Part shown: positions 20,763 through 33,553 of the stretch, one piece after another
Layout: each line of letters begins with the position of its first letter
Position numbering within the stretch: the stretch's first letter is position 1
Source: Neurospora tetraspora
Taxonomy: Eukaryota; Ascomycota; Sordariomycetes; Sordariales; Sordariaceae
DNA: 64,000 bases
Assembly: GCF_033439725.1 (NCBI RefSeq)
Contig: NW_026944388.1
Coordinates: 744,001 to 808,000, forward strand
Reading direction: 5' to 3'
Made by a program: the position numbers and the translations under genes
Notes under the pieces: model-generated
Seen by the model: the letters and a program-made list of their open reading frames with translations, nothing else
Database searches by the model: none
What the model was told of the DNA's origin: nothing

Positions 20763-23700
20763 AATTGAGGCCCGCGCATCACCAGATTTACATCGTCGTT
20801 GTTATTTTTTTACGTAAGGCTATTCAGAGTCATCAATCTAATCAATTGTCTATTGCGGAGGGTATTGATATAGTTCCTACTAATATAATTGCTATCCCTT
20901 ATATTATTAATACCCGCCGTATAAGTGCCTAGAGTATACGTACCTACCCTAGTTTTAATACCCGCTATATAAGTATTACCTATACTTAGATACTAAGGAA
21001 GGTATTAGAAAGCTCCTATATATCCCTATAAATATATTGAAAGTATTAGAAGCGGTACTATAAGGGCTAAGGTTCGATTATATTATATTACTAATATAAT
21101 TTAGCTTTATAAGCTTCTTTATTATTAATTAGAAGTGGGAGGGTTTTTTTACTTTAGCCGAGGTATTAATTATTTAATAGCCGCTAGTATTCTATAATTA
21201 AGTTAGTTAGAATTGGTAGGAATTAGTATATATTTATAAGATAGTTAATATTAGATTGGCGGCTACTATTAGATTTAGGAATAAGGAAATAAGGAGGGTA
21301 TTAGAATTCTTTATAAGGGAGTTGGAAGTTAGTAAAAAAGCGAAGGTAAGGGGGTTAGAGCTTTAAATGGCGAAGGAGAGGGTATTAGAAAAGGTATTAG
21401 TAGCGTTAGAATTAGTATTAATTATACTATAATAATTTTAGCCATATTATTAGCCATATTATTAATTGTCTTTATAACGGCTCGCTATAATTTTTCTAAA
21501 GTAATATTATTACGGGTATAGGACGCCTTCTATATATTCTTTCTCTATATACCCCTTCTCCTCCCTCCTCTTTAAGTATTTCGCTATATTATATAGCGGG
21601 GAAATTCGTTGTAAGAGAATATATAGTAATTATTATACCAATCGCAGTTATTAAGCATAATAGTAGCGGGCGCGGCGGGTTGGGTGGGTTGAATAAATTA
21701 AATAAAATTTTAATTACCTTCGAAATTATATAGTTTATAAATTTCCGAGTTTATAAGGTTTCGTCCCGATATTCTATATATATAATTTATAAAGTGTAAA
21801 TTAGGGATAGTTATTTATCGTCGGCGGCTAGATAAGGTAGTAGGGTTTTGAATCGTATAAATATAATATTTAACCTCAGTCAACCTAGTACTCTTGTTTA
21901 ATTTTAATTACTAATATATATTTATATCCTTTATAGCTAATATTAGTAGTGGATCTATTTATAATAATTTTAATATAAAGTATTTATAAAGTAAACTATA
22001 TTAAGTTATAAATACCTTTTTATATATAATATTTAAATCTTATTATAAATCTTTAAATTAATCATTATATACGTAATAGTACTAGTACTATATAAATTTG
22101 AGGGTATATAGCGCTATTTATATAAAAAAAGGAGGTTAGTTAATTAGACTTCTAAAGCGTAAAAGGGAGTAATTATATTTATAAGGGTAATAATATAAAA
22201 TTATACTCTACTTTTAATATTAAATTATTAAATATCCCTACCCTTTTATATTTATGTAAAAATAATTACTTCGCTATTATATATTTAAATTTAAATACTT
22301 CATTTTAAAAGCGGTAAATAAATTATATATACTCATATAATTAATTTAAAGAAGAGAAGCAGTTTTTAAGGAAGCATTTAATAATTCTATATATAAATTC
22401 GATTCTACTAAATACTTTAATATCATAATTTTTAAGCATCAATATTATACAGTTATTAAATGCGTCGATTTATAATAGGTAGTATTTATATAAATACGTT
22501 AGAAGTATTATAATAAAGGGTTATTAGCGGTTATAAAGAAGAAGGGGGGGTATTAAGTACGTACGAATCTATCGTTTAAATTTATAGACTATTAAATACT
22601 ATACCCTTTTAAAATAATCTTTATTATTAATATAAACTACTTATCTCTACGTAATTCAAAAGCCTTTATATATATTTAAATAGAGTTGATAAATAAGGTT
22701 AAAAGTTAGTATATTATAATTATATAGAGCGATAACTTTAATTATTGATTTATTAATTATATTACGAATTCTTTATTTATTATTAAATTACTAAGGAAGG
22801 CAGTTAGTATCGTCGGTATTATTATCGCTAACCTTGTTATTAACAGCCGCCGCGGGGCTTCAGTATAATAGGGGATTAAGACTATTACTATTTAAATCCC
22901 GGGTAATTAGCGGGAAATTTAAAAAGTTAATATCGGGAGTAGGATCGTTACTACTATTACTGCTAATTAAGGGCGGCTAAACTTACTTCTTTTTAATATA
23001 GTAATTTATATTCTTTATAATATACTATATATAGAATTAGTATAGTACGTTTAAGTAAATAGTAATAGCGGCTTTTTTAAACCTTCTATTAAAGTCTATA
23101 ATAAGTATTATTAGGTTAGGAATTTCGTAATCCTTTTAAACCCTTTTTAAATAATTAAATTACTATATAAATGTTTTTAATTCTTTCTATTCAAAAGATT
23201 GAAGGCAACGTTAAAATTATAATCTAATATATTAACGCTAGTAACGTTAAAGAGGGGAAGGTTAAAGCAGTTTATTTATATAAGAGAGATAGTTAATTAA
23301 TTATACTTTTTTAAAAAAAGATAGTTTTATTTACTTTACAGATATTATTTATTAATAATATATAGGGGTTTTTCTTCTATATTTCAATAGATTAATCAAA
23401 AGTTTAGAATATTCGCAATACCCTCTATTCGGTAAGTAAGAGGGGGTTATAATCAATAAAATATTCGATACTATAGAGGTTCTTATTCTATTTAATAAAT
23501 TAATAAATGTTTTAATCGAGGTATAAGGACTATACTTTATATAGCGAATATAGTATTGAATATTCAAAACCTCCCTAACTATAATAAGGATTCGAAGACC
23601 GTGTAATTTTAATATTAAATTATTATAGTTAGCGCGTTAAATAGCGGCGATATTTTCTTCTTTAGGGTTTAGAATATTATTTAAATAGTAAAGAATTTAA

Positions 23701-24580
23701 TAAATAATTATTTTAATAATATTAAGTAATTTTTCGATAGCAATATTAATAACTCCTTTATAATAGCGGCGGATCTATTATTAATATATAATATTACTAG
23801 TAAAATTAGTAACGTTAATATTATAATTATAGTTATTATTAATTTTTTTAACAAATTATTAATTACTTTACCTCTTCTTCAATACAATTTTTATTTAATA
23901 TAGGTAATCCAATCGCTTTGAAGTAATATTTCGAACGCTTTATTTAATAGTTTTCTAAATACGACTTTATATATAAGAATAATTAATTCGTTTAATAACC
24001 CCCTCCTTTCCCCTCTTTTCACTCTTTATTTAAATATATAATACAATTATAAAACTTTATTGCACGGCGTAATTTTATAGTATATCGAATATAACGATTA
24101 TATTATTATAATTTAAAGAAGTAAATAATAATTTCGCTAACTTTCTAATAGTAGTACGTTCGTTAAGGGACAGCGATTATATTTTTAATTTCGATCGTTA
24201 GCGAGGGTAGCGGCAGATTAAGAACGAATATAATTTAGTAAGAGGAATTATACTCCGTTCGGGAATAATTATTCGAAATGGATTCGGGGTTATTTTAATT
24301 AGTAATTCTATTTAAACCCTATTAGCGCTAATTATTTTAATCAATTAAGAGTTTAATTTACGTAAGCGAGGTATACGCAACTTGCGGGCAGACGAAGAGG
24401 TATAGTAATACGGCGAGTTTAAGGATACTAGACGAAATAAAAATAAAGACGATAGATAATCGTTATAAATGGTCGTTTAATACTAAAGTAAGATTTTGCG
24501 ATACCTTCATTCAATTGTGTATAATACTAACTATTATTAATAGAGAGCGCGACGACGGCAGCAGTTAGGCAATAATACCT

Positions 24581-24691
24581 CTGTACAGCTGGGCTGACTA
24601 GGCTGGGCTAGCTGGCTGGGCTTACTCAGTGATAAAAAGTGGGGGGGACTACCCAGGGATCATTTCGGGACTACCTAGCTAACCTTTACGT
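24581..24691. repeat. Right terminal inverted repeat of element A
   Basis: Inverted counterpart of 20657-20762. Both TIRs kept normal G+C while the interior did not. Confidence 0.88.
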
Positions 24692-26997
24692 ACTAGCGAT
24701 GCATGTCGCGATCCTGTGCAGCGTGGTGACTAGTGCCTGACTAAACAAGAAGCTACCTAACTTATCGCCAAGTGGAGTCAAACGTCCAGCCAATAGCCGC
24801 GCTTGCATGGAGTCAGCCCCTAACCAGAAAAGAGTTTGGTCTGCTCATTTCTGAAATTGCAGACAATTTCGGGCCAAAAGTCTGCGAAGAGACAAGCTCT
24901 ATTCACTACTGCGGTAGAGGTACCGTTGCTGCCTCGCGTAACCCCATAAGCGAGGCATGGATAAGGAGAAACATCAAATCTCACTGTTTGAAATCTAAGG
25001 TTCGAAAGATGAAGACTCCGGCTTTGTGCGTCATTGACCGGAGTAGTTTCAGCGAATTGTTGGGAGAGGTGAAGAGGATACCCATCAAGCTGGGCGGAGA
25101 AGAGAGAGAAAATTGCGGGATTGGCATAACCCCAAACCAACAATGGAGACTGGAGCCGAAGAAGGATAAAACTGAAATCGTCGGCCGGGATGGTGACTGT
25201 TGCTTTCGGCCGCTGCCGCGTGGGCCGTGGAGATGGTGGCTGCTGCTCTCTTTTTCTTTCAATTCCAATTCGCGCGCTGCGTCTGTTCTTTGTGGTCCGG
25301 CAGTTTCTTGTGATTAAGGTACGGAGTTTCCTGCGCTAAACAGAATTATGGTTCTTTGAAACTGCCGGGTTACCGTCCTGTGCCGTTCGTCTTGGGTTCG
25401 GACCGTTGGTTTGTTGACAAAGTCATGCCGTCAGTCCTTTGTGATCAGTGATATAAACTTATTTGGACGTCTTCCCGTCACTTTTCTTGGTGATGATTTC
25501 TTGACAAGAGATGCCACGGAGATGAAGGTTCAAACAATGCACCAAATTTGTGAGCGTGGAGCTCGTTTGGGAAAAAAGACAATCGGTTCCTTGCTGATCA
25601 CATGAGGCGGGGCATCAGAAAACGGGCCCTGCAGGGGTGGAACATGGCCTTCGCCGAAGGGCATCGGCGTGGTCCATGTGGAGAAGGAATCTCCAGTTCG
25701 GATTTCCACACCCGTCCGTTTCGCATTCCTTCGTGTCGGGTTTGAGGGCTTCGCTGTGAGGTCGCGGTCGTTGCGGCGGTACGAAGCCATAGGTGAGCAA
25801 ACAACACCGCGGCCGGCGGGAGGAAGGAAGGGAGAGAGAAAGATGTCAACCGTCAAGCAAACATTTCAAAATCCTTTCGTCGCGAATACCTGTCGTCCTA
25901 TCAGAATTGACCATAGCCGAAGCATAAAACGAAAGGCTGAGGTGTGTCTGATACATGCTTCCTTTGTGCCGCATGGATCGCCAATCCCGGCTAGTCTGGT
26001 TGTGGTTTCAAAGCCGCACATTGTTAGATGCATGCGCCGCCTTTGATGCACACATGGAAACCCAAGAATCTGTCTAAACCTCGTCCAGGGGCCTATAGCA
26101 GGCTTCGAACCTTTATAAGGTTGACAGCCTCATGATCAGTCGAAATGGGCTTGTGGTCGTTGGGGATTTCCGGAGCCCCGATATCCTGAAAAGAGGCGTC
26201 AAAGAGGCTTTCTGAGGCGTTGTCGTCGCCGCTTCTCCGGTCCGATAGTCCTGCCATCTCTGCTCGTGCAGGGCTGACCTGCTTATACGCGGCTTATACG
26301 CAGTCTTCAGACAGACCATACCGGACGCATCAGCACCGGTGGTGGACCCGGATCCGAAGCACCGGCGCAAGCCTGCCGTTTAATAACTGATGTCGATCGG
26401 TTCAGGGTCGGTCAGGGGTATCGGGCATGACTTTGAGTATCACGGAGCTCTACCGTGCTATATCCGTGCCAAATCATGTTCTAACCGGAGCCTGTCCAAT
26501 GGACCCCAGACAAATTGTAACTCTCCAACCTCGAATTCGACAGATCCGGGTTCAGTGACTAGGCAGCTGGAATGAGAAGGGGATTATCCTTATAAGCCTC
26601 GTTTCCCAATCACTGAACCGTATCGCACAGACACAAAATCTATCATGAGACCATATCAACTGTAGAGATTGTCATGGTCTTTCCCGTACCCTCGCTGATA
26701 CAGTTGCTAGCTCTGGTCTGTGACAGTTCAGTGTATTTTCAACCTTATAAGAGAGACACTGTCTCTTGGGCAAGGTTGTTCCACCAGACAACTGCCACAT
26801 ACTGTCTTTGCCATCACTCGATCTGTCACCGTGTTTGACAGATGCCATTAATCGCAGTGACTTTGCATCTGTAGTGTAGTAGTATGGTATGTACGTAGTC
26901 GGTAGTGTATGTACGGGGCAGTGTAGCCAGGCAGTAGCTTCTTCTGTTCCTGACCCGGAAATACGGACGAAACGGGGCTCGACACGGCTCCACTGTA
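24692..26997. other. Normal-composition island between two mutated transposons, no gene seen
   Basis: 2.3 kb with G+C like the genic parts. The longest open frame (24772-25317, 181 codons, beginning with GTG) has no recognisable domain and no splice support. Several short inverted motifs occur (for example GGTTCAGTGA near 26549 against TCACTGAACC near 26611). It may be former single-copy spacer. Confidence 0.45.
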
Positions 26998-27056
26998 CGT
27001 TGAAAACGCGGTATCAGTCCCCACTTTTGAATTGAGCCGCCAGATACACATATATA
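26998..27056. repeat. Left terminal inverted repeat of element B
   Basis: CGTTGAAAACGCGGTATCAG... through a GAATTGAGCCGCCA block to ATACACATAT. Almost identical to the reverse complement of 31777-31835; most differences are C/T or G/A transitions. Confidence 0.9.
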
Positions 27057-27227
27057 CATCAATATTAACATACCAGACCTTCAAGATTTATAACTCCGCC
27101 GTTTTATATTTGATTTGTATTCAAATTTGACGATTTTAACCAGATTTTAAAGGGGAAAAGATTCAAAATAGCTATAGCGATAAGGCACTATATAAATAAC
27201 TAATAGCGCCAAACGATATATATTACG

Positions 27228-27390
27228 GACCTGTATTGGACCACTTCACCAATAGGCCGTGCTCTTGTGCAAAAGGATACAAGTAACTGAAGCTGGTAAT
27301 TCAGTCGTTTAAGTGGTCTTATATAGTTGCGACGGTGTATCTAGGTTAACCAAGCCCGAGCATGCTTCAACCATCACAATATACGTAATA
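27228..27390. other. Less-mutated patch inside element B with nested inverted repeats
   Basis: About 160 bases of near-normal G+C within otherwise A+T-rich DNA. GACCACTT (27239-27246) pairs with AAGTGGTC (27311-27318), and inside it ACTGAA (27286-27291) pairs with TTCAGT (27300-27305). It could be a subterminal regulatory or transposase-binding region, or a later insertion. Confidence 0.45.
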
Positions 27391-27699
27391 TTAGTTATTG
27401 GCGAGTATCTATGTAGAATCGTATATATTATTAGTATTAGTGAGCGGCAAGTTTGGAGATTGAAGAAAAATTACAATACGATTGGGTAACTATATCCCTA
27501 ACTTCGTTTAATATTTAACGTAATTATATTAGCGCCTTAGGTTATGGAAGTTAATATATATATTATGGCTCATTACGTACGATAACCTCGAACTATATTT
27601 AATTTACTATAGTATAGGAAGTTCTCGAACTCCTTTGATATAAATCCGATTTATATTTCAATAAGATATAGTACTTCTTAGCCAACGAATTAAATATAT

Positions 27700-28260
27700 A
27701 CGTATTGTAGTCTGCTATATCGAAGTAATTGAAATCTTCTAATTATAGTAATAAGAGGATAGCCTATAAAGCTTCCTAATATAACGAACTATTACGGTTG
27801 GATTAGCTAAAAAAGGTTTCTAAATTCTTTATAAAAATATATATTTTTTATAATAAATTTAGTATCGATAAGAAGAATAGCGTTTATTATATAGGATGGG
27901 CGCTAAAGGGTATATTTTTATAGTTAGAGAGTGTGCTAATTAGGAGTAAACAGTTTTATTTATTGCCAGTATTAATTATAAATGGCTTTATTAACGTAAT
28001 ATATTATAAGGGAATAATAGATACGGATAACTTTATTATATAGTTAGAAGAAGAAGTACTCCCTACAATAAATCCCTTCCCCGCCCGGTATAGTATTTTA
28101 ATAATAAATAATGTATTGTAGTATAAATTCCCTTCTATTAAAAACGTATATAATATTAAAAATATATTATTTTAATTCTTACTGCTATACTCTTTAGACT
28201 TTAACCCTATTAAAGCCTACTTTAATAATATAAAGATATATATAAGGCGGTAATATTAAT
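27700..28260 (+). pseudogene. Tc1/mariner (IS630-type) DDE transposase relic
   Basis: Plus-strand conceptual reading gives, in order, the blocks of a Tc1/mariner catalytic core: SIDKKNSVYYIGWALKGIF (27860-27920), then LPVLIINGFINVIYYKG, NPFPARYSILIINN and YSLDFNPIKAYFNNIK (28190-28240). The spacing and the DFNPI block are characteristic of the DDE/D core. The second catalytic Asp appears as Asn in the IINN block and stop codons interrupt the frame, both fitting G-to-A or C-to-T change by RIP. No activity is possible. Confidence 0.75.
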
Positions 28261-31200
28261 AGGTTAGCGGTAATTAATTAAAAGAGGACGAATTTAAAAA
28301 CTTTTTTAAGGGAATAGCGCGGGTAGTAGGGTAGGAAGTTAATGCTATATAAAAGTATTACCGCTAAACGTACGTACTTTTTAACGAATTTAATAAGGCT
28401 AGCGAATTAAAGGACTATATTATATTATATAAGGATTAACTATACGAATTGAAATTAATAGGAACAGTAGTATAAGATATTAAATTGTATAATAAATATA
28501 TTAAATTGAATATAACTAAAATCGAAGGCAATTAAATACTTAATTAAATAATATAAAACGAAAAAAAAGTAAGAAAATAGCGCAAATGTATAATAATAGT
28601 AATAATAATAATAAAGACCCTTAAAGTATTAGAAATATTGTAAATTCTTTAAAATTAATATAATTTATTAGCGTAATATTTATTTATATAATAATCCCTT
28701 ATATATATAATCCCCCTCTTTAATTCGTATATTTATTAAATTTCGTTATCGTCGTCGTTATTATTTAGTTTGCTAGCAATCGTATTAAAGTTTTTATCAA
28801 TACGCGGACTATTATTTAAATTATTCTCCTTATTATAAATAAAATTACTATAGATATAGTCGTTGTTATCGAAGTTTAGGGGGGCGCAGTAATTTTAAAT
28901 ATTTTACTATAGTGAATTTAAGGGGAGAGTATTTATATATTACGGTAGTTAGCGACGTATATAATTATTAAAGTATAAATATTTATTTTACGGTTATAAT
29001 AGCGCGCTAGGGTTAATGGTTTGCGGTGGGGATATTGGAGCTCCCCGGGGTGGTAGTAATAACGACCATTGTATATAATTTCGCTTGAGGTAGAAATATT
29101 CTTTAATTGCTTTTTTAATTACGATATAAATACTTTCGTCGATTTTATAGTCAAAATACTACTTTATAGGAAGATTGCGTATTTAGTGGAGGGATAGCCG
29201 CCTGGCTATAAAGGATTTTTAAATACTATAGAGCGCGTCCCTTAGTACGTTATTTTTATTAGATTTAGGCGTATGTTTAAAAATAAATTACTTTATAAAA
29301 TTGGTAATAAGGGAATTAAATAGTCGGTCTAATGGTAAAGAAGGTAGAGGGGAGGAAGGTTAAGGGTCGCTAGCGCGAAAGGTACTAATATAAAAGGTAT
29401 TAACGTTAAATAAAGTAAGTAAAATAGGTAAAGTAAATAAAATAGGTCTAGCCGCCAATTTTATACCTATAATCCCTATATTTATACCTCTATAATCGTT
29501 AAAAGGAAATATTAGAAGTAAAATAAACAATACTCCAACTCTATTATTATTACCGTTAATTCCATACGCGTTACTGTTAGCTTAATAACTATTTTAGAAG
29601 TTAAAATTAAAAATTTGAGGCAGCGACACGTAGCCTCCTCCGCGTTTCATACCCGGGATAATATATAGTACAAACGGCTAAAATTATTAATAATTAAACT
29701 ACCTAAATATTAGCGCGCTGGCTCAAGAAATAGATTATTATTAAAACGAATTAAATTACCATAAAGTTATATCGGTAGGATGTTAATTAATAATAGCCTA
29801 TCTACTAGTAATAGCGTTAGCCTAATTAATAAAATCCTTTACCGTTAAGGGGAAATAGTATTTTTAATTAAATATAATATAATATTAATAATATTCTTAC
29901 CCCTTATAGTAATTCTTACATTCACGCCCAATTTTATATCCCTACATCTTAATTAATTTATTATATAATAAATTAAACGACTCTCTAGCCTCCTTCTAAG
30001 CCTCGTATTTAATTTTATAGAGGTTCTTAAATTCGTATAATATCGAATTAATTATTTACTTTCGATTAAAACTAACTATTTTAAATCAAAAAGTATTAAT
30101 AGGCGTAGTGGCAGGCATAGTAATAAGTATAAATAATTAGCAATAGGAGCTAATGGATTAGGACTGCAATTAAGATTATGATTATAATTAGGATTAAGAA
30201 ATACCGTAGTTAATTAACCACTCTATAAAAGAAGTAATTCGAAATAGGGTAGGCATACTAAAAATAAAAGTAATATTTAGCTATGGGAATCTTCTAATAA
30301 TATAAATATAAATAATAACTGTAATAAAATATTATTTCACAGATTGCTAAAATAAATTACGTTTTACCCTCGAAATATTATAATATTTAAATAACGTAAT
30401 TGAATTCTCGTAATTACTTCTCTTTAAGATAATATAGTCTTAATAGAGTGTAATACTTTTTTTATTCTTCTTTCATGTATTAATTAACTAATTTACGTAT
30501 TATATAATAATATTAAGGTCTATACCGAAGAGGTTATATTCGCTATAGGCTATTTTTATAAAATTGCCTTCTATTTTCTATACTTTAATTACGAATTCAA
30601 TATTAAAATTACTATAGTCCTCTATATCGATACTACTGCTATTGTCTTTCTTAATTTGAATACGGTCGGTCGAAACGAAAATAAGCAATTTATTAGGCTG
30701 TATAAGGAAATTATTAAAATAGGTATCTGCTACCTATAGTCCGTTATATATAAATAAAATATATAGAAAGTTAGGGATTGGGAGTAGCCTTCGAAGTATT
30801 ATTACGGTATAGGATTTTTAAATTAATTACTAACGAAATAGGAGAATAGAAAGTATAGTATTAGTTTGCTCGTTAATTTCGACTTTATTCTATAACTTCT
30901 ATAACGAATATATATATTTTTCGTATAATTTACGGCTATTATTTATAATTGGTAATAAACGGTCTTTATTTTTATTATCGGTTAGGGTTTTGTAGTGGGG
31001 AGGTTATTGTTTTTTAATTTAATAACGTAATAATTTAAGAATTTAATTATAGTTTTAAAGGGAGGCGGGAATTCGAGAAGACGAAGTAATGGCGGGAATT
31101 CGAAAGGTCGAAGGAGTTTGAAAAATCGAAGGAATTAGAGGAGGAGCGGTCGAAGTAGTTAGGGGAGTAGTCGAAGGAGTTAGAGGGGGAGTAGTTGCTA

Positions 31201-31776
31201 GGGAGGAAATTAGAAATTTAAATATAATTTGTAAATTATTCGAAGAGGCGGCGGGTATAGAGGAAATTATACGTTGTTTACTAATAGTATTAACTTTCCT
31301 CAGTTTCGAAGTATTATTACTATTTAATGTAGAATTATTATTTTGAATAATAATATGTAAATTAAATTTAATTAATTAGGTTAATTAAGATTTTATAATA
31401 ATTATATTACTTATAGTACGTGCCGTTCGAATAACAATCCTCTCGTTATTTCTATTTCTATTTTCTAAACCGGCGTTTATACGAGTTATACGGGTATTAG
31501 GTATTAAAAGCTATTTCGATTGTTAAGGTTCATCCCCGTCGTTAGAAAGGGAGTGTTTAGGAAGTATAATTGAAGCGGGAGCGGGCGCGGCGGTACTTAG
31601 TATAAATTGTATATGGTATAGACTAGCTTATTGATTAGGACCCTTCAGTATTAACCTTAATCGATTAGGAGGATTTATACAAGTATAAAGTAATAATCAG
31701 ATTGTAAATACCCTTAAGATTGGTGATAATATAGGCGTTTGAAGATTTTACTATTGTTACGTATCGACGGATTTAC

Positions 31777-31835
31777 GATATGTGTGTATTTGGCGGCTCA
31801 ATTCAAAAGTGGGGACTGACACCGCGTTTTCAACG
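31777..31835. repeat. Right terminal inverted repeat of element B
   Basis: Inverted counterpart of 26998-27056. Confidence 0.9.
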
Positions 31836-33553
31836 CACAGCAGCGATGACCAAAGATCTACTCTTTGAGTTAAGTCGTTCAGGAATCAGGAGAGCCAAGA
31901 AACATAAAACTGGAAACCCTTTTATTCGACAATGGCTGTTTCTCGGTTGGCCAAATTTCAAACGGTCAGAATGGGCAGTCTTGGGGTAAATTCGCCCACC
32001 GCCATGTGGCCATCCCCTTGGTGATCGCTTGGGATGGGCCGGACTGGAGCGAGGAACTGGAGACAGAAGGGCGATTGTCGAAATGCAAAGGGTGATGGTG
32101 TCCAATGGTGTCCGCCTTTTTTGCTCCGTTGAGGTTCCATACCATGCCAGGCCGGCCTCCATCCCTGCCAGGTACGATGCCACTAGAGGCCAGGGGCAGA
32201 CGTCGGATGGAGATGGATCAATCTCGAGGGGGTGGGCGATGTTACGCTCTTTCCACAGTCAAAATGGTGCATGAACACTGCAGCCAGAGCAGCATCCACT
32301 CGCAATGTTTGGAACCAGGAGCCAGGCACAGGGCAAGGCAGCCAGTCGCAAGCAAAGGAGAGGAAGGGCAAAGCCGTATTAACACAGGTTCCAAACAGGA
32401 CGAAAAGGGTCATTCATGGCCGCATGGTCGGCATCCAAACGAGGAGTCCATCCATCGTCCCAAATGGAAGGCCAGCCCAGGGTCTGTTGCGTTGCCCCAC
32501 TTGCATGCACGCAACGGCAGCCTGTGATTAGCCAGAGTGCCATCGCAGCTGGAGAGTGGAGCCATCTCACTTTGGAGTTTGGAGAGTGCGCGGTGGGTCT
32601 CTGCTTGGGTCGCTGCCCCCGAAATTCCAATTCACTGATCGGAGTCTACTGTGCACCTGCCCGCTGCCTGTAGGTCTGGTGTGAGTGCGCACCATTTCAC
32701 TCTTCGCACCCCCCCGACTCACATTAACACCAGCCGACCTCCCATCCTCCACCAATTCCCCAATCTTTCCCTCCCTTTCGTTTTCCGTTTTCCGGCTCAA
32801 CACCCTTCCTCCCGCAACCGCGAATTGCTGAGAGAGTCCAGCAGCAACTCTACTCTCGGCCGCCTACCTCGCGACAACAATTCCCTATCATATGGTCTCG
32901 ACGACTATCTAATTATCGAGCTGCACCCCGTCTCTCCCTTTCGCACCAACCGATCCGACGCTCCCCTTCCAATCAAGTGCGGTTCATTGAAGGCCTAATT
33001 GCAATTGCGTGGTATACTGCCAAAAAGTGAGTAGCTTCGCAACACGCACTCCAGTCCAGCGCAAGAGAACGCCATTGCACCCCGTTATGTCCTCTCGCCT
33101 CGTCGTCGTGCCCTAAAAGGCTGTCCTGTTTGCTGCCCATCAATTCGCATCGGTCTTCCTTTCACCGAGCGCTGCCATCCCCGACAATCGACACCTTCGG
33201 AACTGCATCGACCATCGAGCCGACATCCAACATTTGTTTGCGGATTCAATGGGCGCCATGCCAGCGACTCGAGGTTTTCGGGGGTTGTGGTTCTAGCTCG
33301 TTTCTGGAAGGGCATCCGCTATTTTTCGCAGCGGAGACTCCAGCTCCAGATTGGATTGCCTCCCCCAGAGACCAGGGGGTTCTCGCCCCCTAACACTTAC
33401 AACAAAATTACAAATCGCTTCGCAACGTCCGGTTCGTCTCAATTATTGCTCTGATACTAACCTCAAACTCGCTCGCCAGACCGTCGATAATAATCCCCGA
33501 ATAACGAAACAGCCACTCTCTATCATCGCTAAGAGGTACAACAAGCCGCAAAA
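31836..33553. promoter_or_regulatory. Upstream region and leader of gna-1
   Basis: 1.7 kb between element B and the gna-1 start codon. A C+T-rich stretch (32700-32835) and CAA/CT-rich sequence just before the ATG look like a Neurospora promoter and long 5' leader. Several short upstream frames occur. A leader intron is possible (GTGAGT near 33027) but not proven. Confidence 0.5.

Larger units (their letters stand above)
20657..24691. mobile_element. RIP-mutated DNA transposon with ~105-bp terminal inverted repeats (element A)
   Basis: A 4,035-bp unit. Its ends are inverted copies: ACGCAAAGGTTAGCT... at the left and the reverse complement of ...AGCTAACCTTTACGT at the right. The flanks carry GCTAGCG (20650-20656) and ACTAGCG (24692-24698), an imperfect 7-bp target duplication (6/7, one G/A difference). 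The interior (about 20810-24570) is extremely A+T-rich, TpA-rich and stop-filled on all frames, as expected from RIP. No transposase could be read. Long TIRs with a 7-9 bp duplication suggest a Mutator-like or hAT-like element; family unassigned. Confidence 0.8.
26998..31835. mobile_element. RIP-mutated DNA transposon with ~58-bp TIRs and a Tc1/mariner-like transposase relic (element B)
   Basis: A 4,838-bp unit bounded by inverted repeats beginning CGTTGAAAACGCGGT. The dinucleotides outside are TA (26996-26997) and CA (31836-31837). A TA duplication is the Tc1/mariner rule, so one copy has changed or the rule is broken. The interior is strongly A+T-rich with RIP-like decay. A transposase relic lies at about 27.7-28.26 kb on the plus strand. 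The element is longer than the ~2 kb usual for this family; the ~3.4 kb beyond the relic may be extra genes or nested insertions, unreadable now. Confidence 0.82.

Noticed and set aside
20810-24570. Search for a readable transposase in element A
   Set aside because: No block of a known transposase family could be read with confidence on either strand, so the family is left unassigned.
24772-25317. 181-codon open frame between the two DNA transposons
   Set aside because: GTG start, no recognisable domain, no supporting introns, and flanked by repeats.
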